The notes under the pieces were generated by a model. The model made no database searches and had not been told where the DNA came from. It saw only the letters and a program-made list of their open reading frames with translations. A stretch of 64,000 bases of DNA from Lunularia cruciata (lineage: Eukaryota; Streptophyta; Marchantiopsida; Lunulariales; Lunulariaceae): NCBI GenBank assembly GCA_948567375.1, contig OX419762.1, positions 26,490,608 through 26,554,607 on the forward strand, read 5' to 3'. Shown here in pieces: positions 23,330-34,737 of this stretch; position 1 is the stretch's first letter, and every line of letters begins with the position of its first letter. The position numbers were made by a program, and so were the translations under genes.

Positions 23330-23850
23330 TCATCTTGATATCCACCAAGTGTAGTTTTTTTCTCATCAATGATAAGAACTCTTCATGTGCTCCAAATGGA
23401 TCTACAACAATCTACAACAAAGATTTGTGATTGGTTTGCATGATTATTTTTTTCTGCAAGAGATAATGTTCCCATACCTTTGTGGCATATACTATTGCTA
23501 AATATTCTTGATCCCAAGGAAAATAATTCCTTTCTAAAATATTTGATTAGTGAGATACAAAGAGAATGGGATGTAATCCATATCAAAATTCCTCTTATAA
23601 CAAAACTCCAATAGCAAAGTTAGAAGCATCAAAATCAACCACACAAGGTAATTGAGTATCATATGGTGGGAAGATGGGTCATGAAGACACCATATGTTTA
23701 ATTTTCTTGAATGTTTCTTTGTTCTTGGTGGTCCATTAAAAGCTTGATGTTTTCCTCTAGAGATTGGTCAACAATACGGCCACATGAGCATAATGATGGA
23801 TGAATTGTTGATAAAAAATTACCAATCTATTAAATGCCCACACTTCTATG
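23330..23850 (-). pseudogene. RNase H domain of M
   Basis: Minus-strand translation across frames: TTKNKETFKKIK (the WT...F..LK lead-in), then CVVDFDASNFAIGVLL, the RT-RNase H core. Next come HPILFVSH, the segment ILERNYFPWDQEYLAIVYAT, and VWEHYLL. These are the usual landmarks of the RNase H of Ty3/gypsy elements, which removes the RNA strand during reverse transcription. Stops and frame changes are present. Confidence 0.85.
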
Positions 23851-24720
23851 GCATCCTTAGAAGTTGACCAATGGGTAATGGCCTTGATTTTCTCCTCTTC
23901 CATCTTGATCCCCTATGATGAGACCTTATGACTAAAAAAGGTAACTTCTTTTTGATACACTTTGACCTCTTGCAATAAAACTTCCATTGGTAGAATCATC
24001 TTTGGACCTCTCATTCATGATTTTTATTTACCTCCATCTTCATGTACATTTAAATATCATCCAATAACACCACCACATCTTGATCCAATAGTTTGTCCAA
24101 CACCTAGTGCATTTGATCTATGAAAATTGCCAGAGCATTAGTGAACCCAAAAGGTAAAACTGTCCTTTCAAAATGCTCATACCTTCTACAAAAGGTAGTA
24201 TTTTTAACATCTTTGCTATCAATAGGAATCTACCAATAGCAACTTTAAAGATCCAGCTTAAAGAATTATTTTCCTCTCAATTGATCTAACAAGTCATGAA
24301 TTTGAAGCAAGGGATACACATTCTTCATTGTTTGTTTATTAAGGACATGGTAGTCAATTTAGAATCAAAGAGTATTGGTCCTCTCCAAGGAGATGTATTA
24401 TGCCATATGAAATCCTTCTCCAATAACTTAATGAGTGTTGTTCAAAGCTCATCTAACTCCTTTGGTGAGAGCTTATAGATTGGTCTACTCATAAGAGTAC
24501 TACTTTGCAATAGCTTGACCTTGAAGAGTATACCTCAATTAGAAGGTAACCCTTTTGGAAGATAATCTAGAAATACATCTAAAAATTCTTGCACTATCTG
24601 ATCAACCATTGCCTTTTGAGGCTACTTACTCTCATTAGATTCTCATGCAATTGGCTTGATCACCTAACAAAAATGAGATTATCTTTCTCCAAAGCTTGCC
24701 CTATAGCTTTTATACTAACA
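23850..24720 (-). pseudogene. reverse transcriptase domain of M
   Basis: Minus-strand reading: RRYEHFERTVLPFGFTNALA (the Y..F..MPFGL.NAP block), then DQDVVVLLDDI, which contains the catalytic Asp pair at 24056-24061, followed by stops. The position before DD is Leu where Tyr or Phe is usual. The connection region leading to RNase H follows towards 23850. The N-terminal fingers region (towards 24700) is poorly preserved. Confidence 0.85.
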
Positions 24721-24821
24721 AAATTCCCATATTGAGACTAATTAGTCTTAAGTGTCTTCCTCAACAATGCCAAAAACCCTAATCAAAAATTTGTACCTTG
24801 GTGTTATGCTTAAATTTGTTG

Positions 24822-25305
24822 TTATGTCCAATCAAATTGAACCTTATGATGTTCAATCCATGGCAAACCAAAATGATATTGTAGTGCAAGGGGTGCAACT
24901 ACAAACCTCATACACTTTGAATACTCCTTTCCAATCTTGAATGTGAAATGTGAGATATGTAAGGCAAAACCTTTTCTTCCATTTTTTATCATCAATCTAT
25001 TACCAAATACTAGCTTGATAGGTATCCATAATTTCTTTGCTAATTGCAAAGACATGAAATTCTTGGAACTCCCACAATCAACCAAAATCCTATAATAACA
25101 ATTGGATATCATACTTTGTAAGTGTATTAAACTTGCAAAGGATAAACCTGATAGGTACACATAATTCCTTTGCTAATTGCAAAGACATGCAATTCTTGAG
25201 CCTCCCGCAATCAACCAAAATCCTATAATAACAATTGGATATCATACCTTGTAAGTTTATCAAACTTTCAAAGGCCAAACCTTCAATCCTATTAGAACAA
25301 ATCAC
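24822..25305 (-). pseudogene. aspartic protease of M, with 133-bp internal duplication
   Basis: Retropepsin-like protease of gag-pol. The minus strand encodes RILVDCGSSKNFMSLQLAKK, the D-S/T-G motif here D-C-G (Asp codon 25077-25079). Downstream FGLPWIEHHKVQFDW corresponds to the conserved GMPWL..HNP..DW block. The active-site segment is present twice: 25017-25149 and 25150-25282 are a tandem duplication with a 133-bp period, so the upstream copy (RILVDCGRLKNCMSLQLAKE) runs out of frame into the second. Protease processes the polyprotein; this one cannot. Confidence 0.88.
25017..25282 (-). repeat. 133-bp tandem duplication across protease active site
   Basis: Copies 25017-25149 and 25150-25282 share long identical blocks, for example TTTGCTAATTGCAAAGACAT and ACAATTGGATATCATAC, with scattered differences. 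133 is not a multiple of three, so the duplication shifts the frame. Confidence 0.93.
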
Positions 25306-26880
25306 GTTCTTAGTAAGTGGCTCAATATCTCTTAATGAGATTCTTTGTGCCCCTAATCCTCATGTTTCAAGAACTCCATTTGGGTAATTGGTTGAGGTCA
25401 TCCATTCTTAGTTGGACATTTGGTAATTCAATGTCCTATTAGGTGATAATAGAAGCAACCACCATTTTATCATAATCTTTCTTTGTTTGCAATGTGTAAT
25501 ATTCCAAGGATAGAGAAACACAATAGAGAAAACATAAATTCCACACTCAAACTCCGATGCCCCAAAGGAGCACCTTCTCTTTGTATATAGCCAAAGAGGA
25601 TCTCCTCCAAGGAAGCTCCACCATAGGGTTAGATACATAGATAGGTGACCTATTAGCGAGCTCCACCTTTAGATTACTTGCTTGGATGGGTGACATGTCA
25701 GTCTTGGTCCCATCTGGTTGGTCAAACAGGCTTTGACCAAAAGGAATCTTTTAGGGAATATTACTGTAGGAATCTTAGAATCAGGTGGGTGAGGTACCAT
25801 TGGTAAGCTCTTGGTGAGACAAAGTTGGGGGAGCATTTGTACATTCTCTAGGTCTAATTCATCTGTTTAGGCCTCCAAAATTGCCTCTGCAGTTTTCAGG
25901 CCTATTTTGGCTTTTGCCCTATTAGAAGAAGTGCTCTTTTGGTGATACCTCTATCTAATTTACTTTCTCCATCATGTGTAACATCCTTCCAGATGCCACC
26001 ACCCCAAGTTTCACCTCTAGAGCATATGCCTAGCTATTGATTCTAGAGTTTCCAAGCATGTTTTGATTTTTGGCCTATTAGTAGAAGTACTCTTTTGGTG
26101 ATACCTCTATCTGATCTACTTAGTCCATCATGTATAAAATCCTTCTAGATGTTACCAGACCAAATTTCATCTCTAGATCATCTGTCTAGCTATTGGTATT
26201 ACACAATGCGAAGTGGTATCCATTGGATGACATCAATCTCCATTGATGCTAGATCCTCCACTTGTGTATGATGTGTTTGTAGGTTTTGTGGAGGTCTAGG
26301 TCAAGACCAAGTTGTAGCAAGCAAGGAATCAAAACACTCAACCAATTGCATGGGTTCTTCCAAGTGTTTGGACTCTTGCATGGTCATTCTAGATTGGTAC
26401 ATGATTTCAAGCACCTCACAAATTGATCCACAGCTTCACCTTCTAGTATCTCTAGAATTTTCATTATGGTGTTTTGGAATTGATTGATGATCTAACTCCT
26501 CATGGAACCAATCTACTTCTCTGCAAATCTATCTCATGTTGCTCGTGCAACATTTACCACTTGGAATCTCCTCATTATTATACTCTTGAATTCCTCCCAT
26601 GTCAAGATTGGCATAAAGAATAACAATTGAGCTTGCTTTGCCTAGAATTTCCACCAAATTTTTACCACTCTATTTAATTGGGTTGAAGCCAAGAGAATAT
26701 GTCTACGTTGATCTTGAAGATTTGGAGCTTCAAAATAACATTCATGATCAAACAAAAAATTCTCCATTGCAATTGGGAGATTCTTACCTTCAAATACCTT
26801 TGGCTTTGTACATTGAATTTTCTTGTCTCCCTCTTAAAATCCTACTCTCTCTAAATTCTCTGGTCATTCATGATCTCTCT
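25306..26880 (-). pseudogene. gag of M, split by a solo LTR
   Basis: Minus strand. Below the inserted LTR (about 25400-25460) lies a degenerate zinc knuckle: GCFYYHLIGH, stop, ITKCPTK. This matches CX2CX4HX4C with the second Cys changed to Tyr. Above the LTR (26209-26880) the translation is capsid-like in several broken frames, including segments rich in charged and aromatic residues. The LTR insertion (25495-26203) therefore lies just upstream of the knuckle in coding order. The plus-strand frame at 26638-26898 is a shadow. Confidence 0.65.
25490..26208 (-). mobile_element. solo LTR S4 (long-LTR subfamily) in gag of M, TSD CAATG
   Basis: A minus-strand LTR, 25495-26203 (709 bp), with termini TGTAATACC and ATATTACA on the minus strand and a perfect duplication CAATG at 25490-25494 and 26204-26208. 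It carries the two-unit U3 duplication seen in element IV and S1. No internal sequence is present, so it is a solo LTR. Confidence 0.95.
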
Positions 26881-27210
26881 CTTCCAATAATCAAGTAAGG
26901 TGATCAATTTATTGCTACATAACAATGATAACTTTGGGCATCACCACCATGACTACTACTCTATCAAACTATCTACTTGCAATTATCTAAGGTAAAATAT
27001 AAATGCAAAATGTCTAAACCTCCCTATATGTTATAATTTGAAGTACCAAAGGTCCATTGGAAAAGGTGATTGTGTTCAAAAAATTCTGCCCAAAGTGTGA
27101 AATGATAAATTATATGAAATGATACTTTGGTAGTACATGGACACAAAAGTTCCAATGGTTTTGGAGAAATGGATTAGGTGATCCATAAATTCTTTCCATC
27201 CTATTCCAAA

Positions 27211-27220
27211 TTTGATACCA
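27211..27220 (-). other. primer binding site of M
   Basis: The minus strand reads TGGTATCAAA one base after the 5' LTR, complementary to the 3' end of plant initiator-Met tRNA (usual PBS TGGTATCAGAGC, here decayed). Confidence 0.75.
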
Positions 27221-27221
27221 A

Positions 27222-27628
27222 TGTAAAAAACCAAGGAGAGAAAGGGAGAATGGAAGACCAAAGTGGAAGATCATATTGAGACTCTCAAGTGAGTGAAACT
27301 CCAAATGTCTAGCTTGAGCTTAGCTTGGGTATTTATATGTAACTTGGGACTCCCAAGGATCTTCCAAGGAAGGCTACTTCTAGGAGCCATCTTACTTGGA
27401 GTGCAAGCTAAGCTAGTCATACACTTGAATACAAGTTACTCTATTCTTGGAAAGTTTGTAAAAGTTTCTCACTAAGAAGCTTCTTGTGTACTAGAATATT
27501 CTACCCATAAGCTTTCTTGATGCTTCTAGCCCAATCTTAGACTAGTTCTACTTCTTTTTGCTATGTTTAGCTTAGAATACTAAATCATTAGCTTCTACTA
27601 ACTCATCTGCTAACTATATATTATTACA
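27222..27628 (-). repeat. 5' LTR of chromovirus M (407 bp, internally deleted)
   Basis: Matches the two ends of the 1121-bp 3' LTR but lacks about 700 bp of its middle. Ends are TGTAATAATAT (27628 side) and TTTTTTACA (27222 side) on the minus strand. Confidence 0.88.
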
Positions 27629-27633
27629 TAATG

Positions 27634-29534
27634 AGTTATGATCTTCATCTCAAGGCTTACCATTTCATTTGTTATGGTGGTGTTGGTGTAACTTGAACTT
27701 GCAATATCTTCCATTTGCCACAAATGTAGCTCCCCTTGTTGACCCTTGAACATATCAACCATAAATCTATGATGAAGATGATTTTGTCTACAATGAGCAT
27801 GATACTAAGACTTGCAATTTGAATGCCATGTTATGGAGTGCACATGGCAATGTATCATATGTAGTGCACTTTTGATAAGAAAGGTCAAGGAACAACCCAA
27901 ATGTAGTAGACAAAGACAACCAAAGTCATAAGAGAGGGGTATAACCTCATGATAACAAGCAAAAGAAAGTATCCAATTGGGCTAGATTATGAATTGTGGT
28001 ACAGCAATATGACATGTTTTCCCATCATATAGTAAAATAGACTAGGATGATTTCCTGAGTTCATCTTGACCAAATACTAGATAATTGTATTGAATGGAAT
28101 CTATAAAAGATATTTCATCATGATGTCCAACATAGATGACAACAATATGGTATTGTAAAATTGACCATGATAATTTTCTTAGCTCATCTTGAAGTTTAGG
28201 CATTTTAAGAGTTGGAGACGTGTATGGGATTCACTTACTTTCCTCAAGTGCTTAAAGGGAAATTTTTGCACATGATATTATATCCTATCAAACTATCAAT
28301 TTTAGCATTGCAAACATTAGTTGTAAAGTAGGTTCACCTTTTAGCATCAAAAGCCTATTTGTCATGATTATTACTACCATGAAGCCACATTCTAATTGAC
28401 ATCTAAGAGTGAACAACAATTCCCAATAACCAGATGTTAGGAGGTAATGGTTGGTAATGTAAGGAGGTTGGTCATTGGAAGTTGACCCTCAAGATATAAA
28501 TTGGAGGTAATGATTTATGAAGATTATATATATTATATATGAAGATTATATATATGACACTTTTTGGCTATGTGTATCATCCTCAAGATTTTTGGCCTAC
28601 CTACTTCTTAATAAGTAGGTAACATTTGTTTCTACCCTCAGATCTCAAAACCATACTCAATCTATGAGTATGTAGTGGGGAGAAAAGATTCATACTGGCA
28701 ACAAACATGTGCTTGACTCATATGTATACAATTGTGGCCACTCCACACTCTAGATAACCTAAGATATCATGGATATCCCTATTGCCTCATTCAAAGTAAA
28801 GTTTACCTCTATTGCTTCCTAAAGCTAATTGACATACTTTCATACCTCATCCAATATTTCAACAGTTGTTACTCAACTTCTTCCCTGCAAGATATGGTAT
28901 TAAAGTTTAACCAAAATTCAGTCCATTTGTTTTATATGAGCCTTGAAAAAGTATCAAGAATTTTCTTTGTGATGCTTTCACGTTGTTGTTCAAGATTTGA
29001 AGCACTTGCAGACTTGAAGTAATTGGAAATTTAATCCCTAGAATAAGTAATGGCAATGGAACTAGCTTAGGCAGATTGTATTGTTGATCATGGCTAGCTC
29101 AATCATGAAAAATGTTTCAAGGCATCCTAGAGAAATAAATCAACTCAAGAGCCACAACAACTATGGAGACAAACCCCAAATCCAAACATGCAGGGCATTC
29201 ATTTTGCAAATGACTCATAATACATCAATCTATGCATACTCTTAGCTTCATTGATAGGCCCAAAAATCTCCTCAACCTTTTCAATTTGGGTTTTGTTCTC
29301 AAAAATAATTGGAGCATTGAAGTAGGAGATTTTCTTATGAGTTAGCTTGTTCATTGCCTCTCCTTAACAAGCATGAGAGAAAATAGCTACCTCTACACAA
29401 TCTATTGACACAAGAAGCACATTCCACTCCCTATACAAATGAGCACAAAAGTTTCCCCCATTGCACTTTCAGCAAAACATTAACCATTATGCAAAAAACC
29501 TTCGTATATAGTTGATCAGCACTTGTGCCCATAG
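27634..29534. other. unassigned stretch
   Basis: No convincing gene. A plus-strand frame at 28732-29022 has no recognised motif. The (TA)-rich segment at 28515-28556 contains a short duplicated GAAGATTATATATAT unit. Confidence 0.3.
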
Positions 29535-29766
29535 CTAGTATCATATGAATTAATTGTGAGTAAACTTGGAAGACCAATGTGTACTCAAAGTTCTCTTGGA
29601 GTTCCCTTTGCAATAAGAAGTCCCATTCAAACCACTATTTCATTCACTCGCTAGTATCATATGAATTAATTGTGAGTAAACTTGGAAGATCAATGTGTAC
29701 TCAAAGTTCTCTTGGAGTTCCCTTTGCAATAAGAAGTCCCATTCAAACCACTATTTCATTCACTCG
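29535..29766 (+). repeat. 116-bp tandem duplication
   Basis: Units 29535-29650 and 29651-29766 are the same except for one base that I see (AGACCAATG versus AGATCAATG). Near-identity suggests a recent event compared with the surrounding decay. Confidence 0.95.
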
Positions 29767-30289
29767 ATTCCTTTTCATGTTTCCACTTGTTGTGTGCTAT
29801 TGTGCATAGAGGATCACTCTCAAAATAAACAGCCTTGAAGTATGAAGAATTAATTGTTGAATGATACCACTAAATGCCCACTCCCTAAAATTTAACACAA
29901 TCTGGTGCTTCTAAGAACAGAACATCAATGCAAGAGGGATGTTGCAGAGGACTACAAAACTACCATAATGTATTATTAGTATAGAAGGGATCACATTCAC
30001 TAAATAGCCAAGGAATCTACAACAACCAAAGGAAGGTGCTTCATTTTCTAAGAAGTAAGACTCACAAGATCATCACAAGCTATGTTTCACTACATGTTTA
30101 GGGTATTTGCCTTGCAATGTTAGTTTAAGGTATTTTCTATATTTCCTTGAAATACAGTTTATTTTCTTGTATTGAATCCCCATTGTTGATTGGTTTTATT
30201 GCTGTTAGGGATGTCATTCTCATTTCAAAATATAACATGTTTAAAGAAGTCTGCTCTTTACATAGATCTAAATTAGAGAGGCACAAAGA
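29767..30289. other. unassigned stretch
   Basis: No gene recognised. It lies immediately upstream of the Harbinger-like relic and could be part of that element. Confidence 0.3.
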
Positions 30290-30720
30290 ACTCTTTCAAC
30301 TTCCATGAACATTTGCTTGTAGATTTTGGGTACATGCCATATTGCATTTGGTTCTAGCTTTCAAAATAGCTCACATGGTAGATGAACCAAACTTCAATAA
30401 ATATTTGTCTTGCACCCAAGTTATAAACAAACAATATGTAGGATTTCTCAAGGCTAGGTGGTATTTTTTAGGAGAATTAAAATTAATGGCCAAAGTAAAA
30501 CTGCATATCTCATGAAATGGATTTTTGCTTGTATAATTCTACATAACTTCTTGATAAAAAAATATGACACTCTAGATTTGGATGAGTATGAGGATTTAGC
30601 TGATGAAGTAGATGATGGAAACCAATAGGATCACACTAATAGAGAGTTTTTAAGAGAAAATGTTTTGGAGAAATGTTTGGAGTTCAATAGGAGACCAAGT
30701 GGTTCCTTGTACCCAAAATA
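30290..30720 (+). pseudogene. PIF/Harbinger (HARBI1-like) transposase relic, C-terminal part
   Basis: PIF/Harbinger transposases are DDE nucleases of DNA transposons. In shifting plus-strand frames I read VDFGYMPYCIWF, which fits the D-x-GY block with its catalytic Asp. Next comes FNKYLSCTQVINKQYVGFLK then ARWYFLGELKL, the FN..HS..R...E...G.LK.RW..L block. Then WIFACIILHNFLI, the conserved ...ACC.LHN block, and DEYEDLADEVDDGNQ, an acidic tail. The order and spacing fit the C-terminal third of the family. Stops and at least one frameshift separate the blocks. I did not find terminal inverted repeats or a TTA/TAA target duplication. Confidence 0.62.
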
Positions 30721-30803
30721 AAATAAATAAAGTATATTTTTGTATGCTCTTCTAAACTTTTATGCTCTGGTATGGATGTGCACCTTGTGGATAAGCTGGT
30801 TTT

Positions 30804-31075
30804 TGTGTACACACTTGGGTGTAAGCAGGTGGGTTGATTGGCATACTTTGGGTTACGTGTATACACTCAAGTATATGCAAGGTTAGGGTATTGGAATATG
30901 TAGGAACGTGTGTTCACAATTTGGTGCATGCAAGTTTAGTTAATTGGAATATGTAGGTTTGAGTGTTCATACTTTGGTATGTGCAATTTTAGTTGACTAA
31001 AACATGTAGGGTTTGGGTGTTCATACTTTGATGAATGTACGTAGGTTGAGTTGAAAGGAATAAGCAAGGTTAGTG
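30804..31075 (+). repeat. degenerate minisatellite, period 51-54 bp
   Basis: About five units start near 30806, 30858, 30909, 30963 and 31017. Each is built on (T)GTGTTCATACTTTGGTATGT followed by GCAAGGTTAGTTGATTGGAA-like and ATATGTAGG-like parts. Units differ at many positions. Confidence 0.75.
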
Positions 31076-32067
31076 TTGGGATAATGGTGTGAACACCCTA
31101 TACTTTGAAGAGAGATCCAAGAGTCACCAAGTGGAGAATTATTTAGAATCATTAGGTGCAGATCCATATGGAGGTCTATGGGTTTCCAATGAGGATATAA
31201 CATCACCCTTTGAAGGATACTTGAGTATATTTATATATTTTTGCTGAAAATTTGTTAAATTCTTATGTGAGTTCATTCATACACCTACCATTCTGTAGTA
31301 CTTTCCAAAGAGTTTTCAAAGAGAGGAAAGCCATTGTTTAGTGTGGCAAGCTATATTTGGGGCACTTTTATGGATATTCAGGGGCTGATAAATTGGAAAC
31401 CAAAGAGTAGATATTCATACATTGTAGCATTATTTAAACTAAAGCACAATCAGGTTGTGCAAATTTATCTATAGAGGAAAAGGAGATAACGGTTTAAGAA
31501 AAATTATGAAATCTGTAGAGAAGATAGGAAAGAAGGGTTTATGTGCACATAGGAGTGAGTTTAGGGTTTTAAGTTTATTGAGTAGTTTATGAGAGAAAAA
31601 AGGTAATTTGAGTGTTGGGCTTTAGAGAGACATGCAAGGTTTAAGGATCTTGGGCAATTGAAGGATTTCTTAGAAGAAAGGAAGCACTATGCAAGAAGGT
31701 AGAAGTTAGGAGGCAATTTAGTAGAGAAGCCACTTTTGAAAAGAGGAGATTTTATAAAATAGAATTAGGGTTGGCAAGGACCTATGCAACTTTGGGGATG
31801 TAAAAATTCTCCACAAGGTACCACAAGGAAGGAGTCTATGCAGCACAAGGATTAGGGTTTAGTCTACATACTATAATCAATCTATAGAGCATAAGGACGG
31901 GTATTGTGCATCATAAGGTCTAGTCTACATAAAAAAAGGGATGTACTGGTTTAGTCTACATAAAAAAGGGATTTACATAGCAAAATTAGTCTATGCAATA
32001 GAAGGAGGGTAGTAAATATAAGGGTAAACATAAGGGTTTGTGTAGATTATAGATTAGTATTTGATTG
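31076..32067. other. unassigned stretch
   Basis: No gene recognised. At about 31918-31980 a short segment, TTTAGTCTACATAAAAAA(A)GGGAT, is repeated twice. The stretch ends at the TSD of the next solo LTR. Confidence 0.35.
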
Positions 32068-32625
32068 CAAAGTGTAATCCTATTAGCTAGACATATTATC
32101 AAGAGGTGGAAATTGGCTTGGTAACATATGGAAGGATGTTAGATATGACTAAGTAGATTGGATAGAAGTGTCACCAAAAGAGTATTTTCACTAATAGTGC
32201 AAAGGTAAAAAATACCCTAAAACCTTCCTAGCCAATTTTAGAGGCCTAAATGGATGAATTAGGCCTTGGAAATTGTTGAAATCCCCCTCCTTCAAGTGAA
32301 AATGCATTGTATTCTCCTCCCCATGTTTGTCTCATGAAGAGCTTTCCAATGGTACCTAACCCATGCTATTTTGAGTTTCCTATAAAAAGACTTCCCAAAG
32401 ATTCCCTTTGGTCAAACTTTTTTGACCAACCAAATAGGACAATGACCGACAAGCTTGCTGATATATCACCAATCCATGAATCTGATCCAAGGGTAGGGCT
32501 CTCTTTGAGTAGATCTTCTTTGTTATATAATAAAGACAAGGTGCTCCTTTGGAGCATCGGAGTATTGAGGGCTGAAGCCTTGTGTTTCTCTTGGGGTTCT
32601 CTTATCCTTGAAACATTACACAAAG
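32068..32625 (+). mobile_element. solo LTR S5 with TSD CAAAG
   Basis: The LTR is 32073-32620 (548 bp), starting TGTAATCC and ending ACATTACA, with perfect duplications CAAAG at 32068-32072 and 32621-32625. It is the single-unit U3 type, with the TATATAATAAAGACAAG stretch near 32526. No PBS follows. The frames at 32307-32645 are LTR shadows. Confidence 0.95.
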
Positions 32626-34006
32626 AAATTAAGAATCATGGCTAGAAGAATGGAAGATTATAACATTAGCTTTGAAGAAGAGAACATGGGTGACATTGAG
32701 AAGGGCCTTGGCTCATTGACTTCTATCATATGAAGGACAAGATGACTTTCATGAATTGGTGTTGATTAGACAAAGCAAGCATTATAAATTTTATGGATGA
32801 TATTAATGAGTCAACCCTAGATCTGTTGGGGCTTAAGGTGACAATTGGAATGGAATAACCATGCCTACATGTGAGCATTGCTCTATATTGTTGAAATTTC
32901 AAGTTGAAATCCCAAATGTGAATTTTATGCTAAAATTGAATGCATGTGCAAAATTTATTTCCTATGCATACCTACATTCCTACCTACATAGACCACAATT
33001 TCTTGCATAGACCATGTTTCTTGTGCTTACCACATTTCCTATGCATACTAGATTTTTTGCCTATGCATACCAAAGAGTTTCCTACACATACCTATTTTTT
33101 ACTTGCACATACCAGCTCTTTTAGTGGGTTTTGTTGTATGATTTTAACCATTTTGGCTTGTTCTCTATTTTGGCTTGTTCTCTATTTTGGCTTTTAGGTT
33201 TTGGCATGCATTGAGTTTTTTCACACTTGGGATAAGAACACTCATATTGGAATGATTGGTGGGACTCTTCACATTATCAATAGACCTCATCATAGAAGCT
33301 TGTGCATTGCCAAGAGGGACAATAGTCAATGGATGACAATTCCATACACATTAGTTCAAAATTGGTTCCTTGTGTGATATTTCATTGCTAGGAGATACTT
33401 GGCATGACACTATGCACATCCAGCTTGGAGACCTTTCTTTTTGAGATGGTAGGTGTGTTGTTCATTCCTTTTTGGAGGCCAAAAGTAGTTCATAGAGAGC
33501 ACTTGATGAGATTGAGTGAGAGTATAAGTTATCATCATAAGAAATCTATGTCCTCTTTTTTATATCTACATGTTATTATTTTGAATTGATGAACTTATTC
33601 AAGTTCAAGATTGAATTTGATTTTAACTTCTGATATTGATAATTATTTGTGCATCTACTATTTTTTATATATAGTGCTTTTGAAGTGCTTTTGTGATTTT
33701 GATAATCATTTTTGCATTTCCTTTTTATGATAGTGTTTTTTGTGCCCAAGGCATCATCCTTATATTGTGCTAATATCTCCATGATGAGAAGTTTGTAAGC
33801 ACCTTGAGAGAATTTATGATGAGTGATGGACATATAGGAGGGGTGAGTGATGTATATTCTCCAAAGGATGCTGAATTACATGTTGGAGTTGGGATAGTGG
33901 ACATGGAGTTAGAGGACCCACATCCTTCCTTGAGTGGTGCACATGCATCAGAGGATGACGAGTCAGATGTTGGAGTTAGGAGAATGGACATTGAAGTAGA
34001 AGAGCC
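32626..34006. other. unassigned stretch between solo LTR S5 and element I
   Basis: A plus-strand frame, 33804-34016, is acidic (GAHASEDDESDVGVRRMDIE) and is cut by the 5' LTR of element I. Its antisense is also open, so coding is doubtful. A (TTTGGC)(TTG)-type short repeat, TATTTTGGCTTGTTCTC, occurs twice near 33160. No family recognised. Confidence 0.35.
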
Positions 34007-34011
34007 ATACT

Positions 34012-34608
34012 TGTAATACCATTAGCTAGACATATTATTTAGAGGTAGGAATTGTCTTGGTAAAATCTTGAAGGATTTTATATGTGATGGTCTGAGTAGA
34101 TCAGATAGAGGTGTCAGAAAAAAAGTACTTCCCTAATAGAGTAGAGGTTGAAAATATCCAAAAAACTTCAAAGTTTATTTTGGATGCCTAAGTAGATGAA
34201 TTAGGCTTACAAAATTGAAATAATTTCTTCCTCCCTCTGGCAAGAAAGGCATTGCCTTCTCCACCCTATTTGTCTCATTGAGAGCTTTCTAATGGTACTT
34301 TACCTATGCTATTCTAAGCTTCCTACAAGTAGAACCCTCAAAGATTCTCTTTGGTAAAACTTGTTTGACCAACCAAATAGGACAAGGATTCATATGTCAC
34401 CCATCCATGCAACTAATGTAAGAGAGGAGTTTGCTGACATGTCACCAATCCATATATATGATCCAAGGGAGCTCCCTTTGAGTGGATCATCTTTGCTATA
34501 TAATAAAGACAAGATGCTCCTTTGGGGCATCAGAGTATTGAGGGTTGAACCTTGTATTTCTTTTCTTGTGTTTCTCTTGGAGGGGTTTTCTATCCTCAGA
34601 AAATTATA
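34012..34608 (+). repeat. 5' LTR of chromovirus I
   Basis: Begins TGTAATACCATTAGCTAGAC; ends AAATTATA (terminal CA decayed to TA). TATA/poly(A) stretch CTATATAATAAAGAC at about 34496. Confidence 0.93.
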
Positions 34609-34609
34609 A

Positions 34610-34621
34610 TGGTATCAAAGA
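34610..34621 (+). other. primer binding site of I
   Basis: TGGTATCAAAGA, one base after the LTR; it matches the initiator-Met tRNA PBS with decay in the last positions. Confidence 0.8.
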
Positions 34622-34737
34622 AGGTTTTAATCCAAGAGAGTGTATCACCCCTCTTGGAGGAACATGAGCTATTGAGATTGAGTAATTCAAGGGGGAAAAA
34701 CATAATGCAATTGATAGATATAGGTGTTTTAGGGAGA

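Larger units (their letters stand above)
20006..27633 (-). mobile_element. chromovirus M (Ty3/gypsy), complete but decayed, minus strand
   Basis: A full structure on the minus strand: 5' LTR (27222-27628), PBS, gag, protease, RT, RNase H, integrase, GPY/F-like module, chromodomain, PPT and 3' LTR (20011-21131). Flanking 5-bp duplications TAATG occur at 20006-20010 and 27629-27633. LTRs and coding sequence differ from elements I-IV, so this is a separate family. It was later hit by two LTRs of the I-IV family (22233-22834 in integrase, 25495-26203 in gag) and carries an internal 133-bp duplication in protease. Stops are frequent throughout, so it cannot be functional. Confidence 0.92.

Noticed and set aside
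28732-29022. 96-codon frame considered as a Copia gag or other gene fragment
   Set aside because: No conserved block could be matched on either strand; chance openness in AT-rich DNA is sufficient.
33804-34016. acidic 70-codon frame next to element I
   Set aside because: The antisense strand is equally open, it is truncated by the LTR, and no family similarity was recognised.
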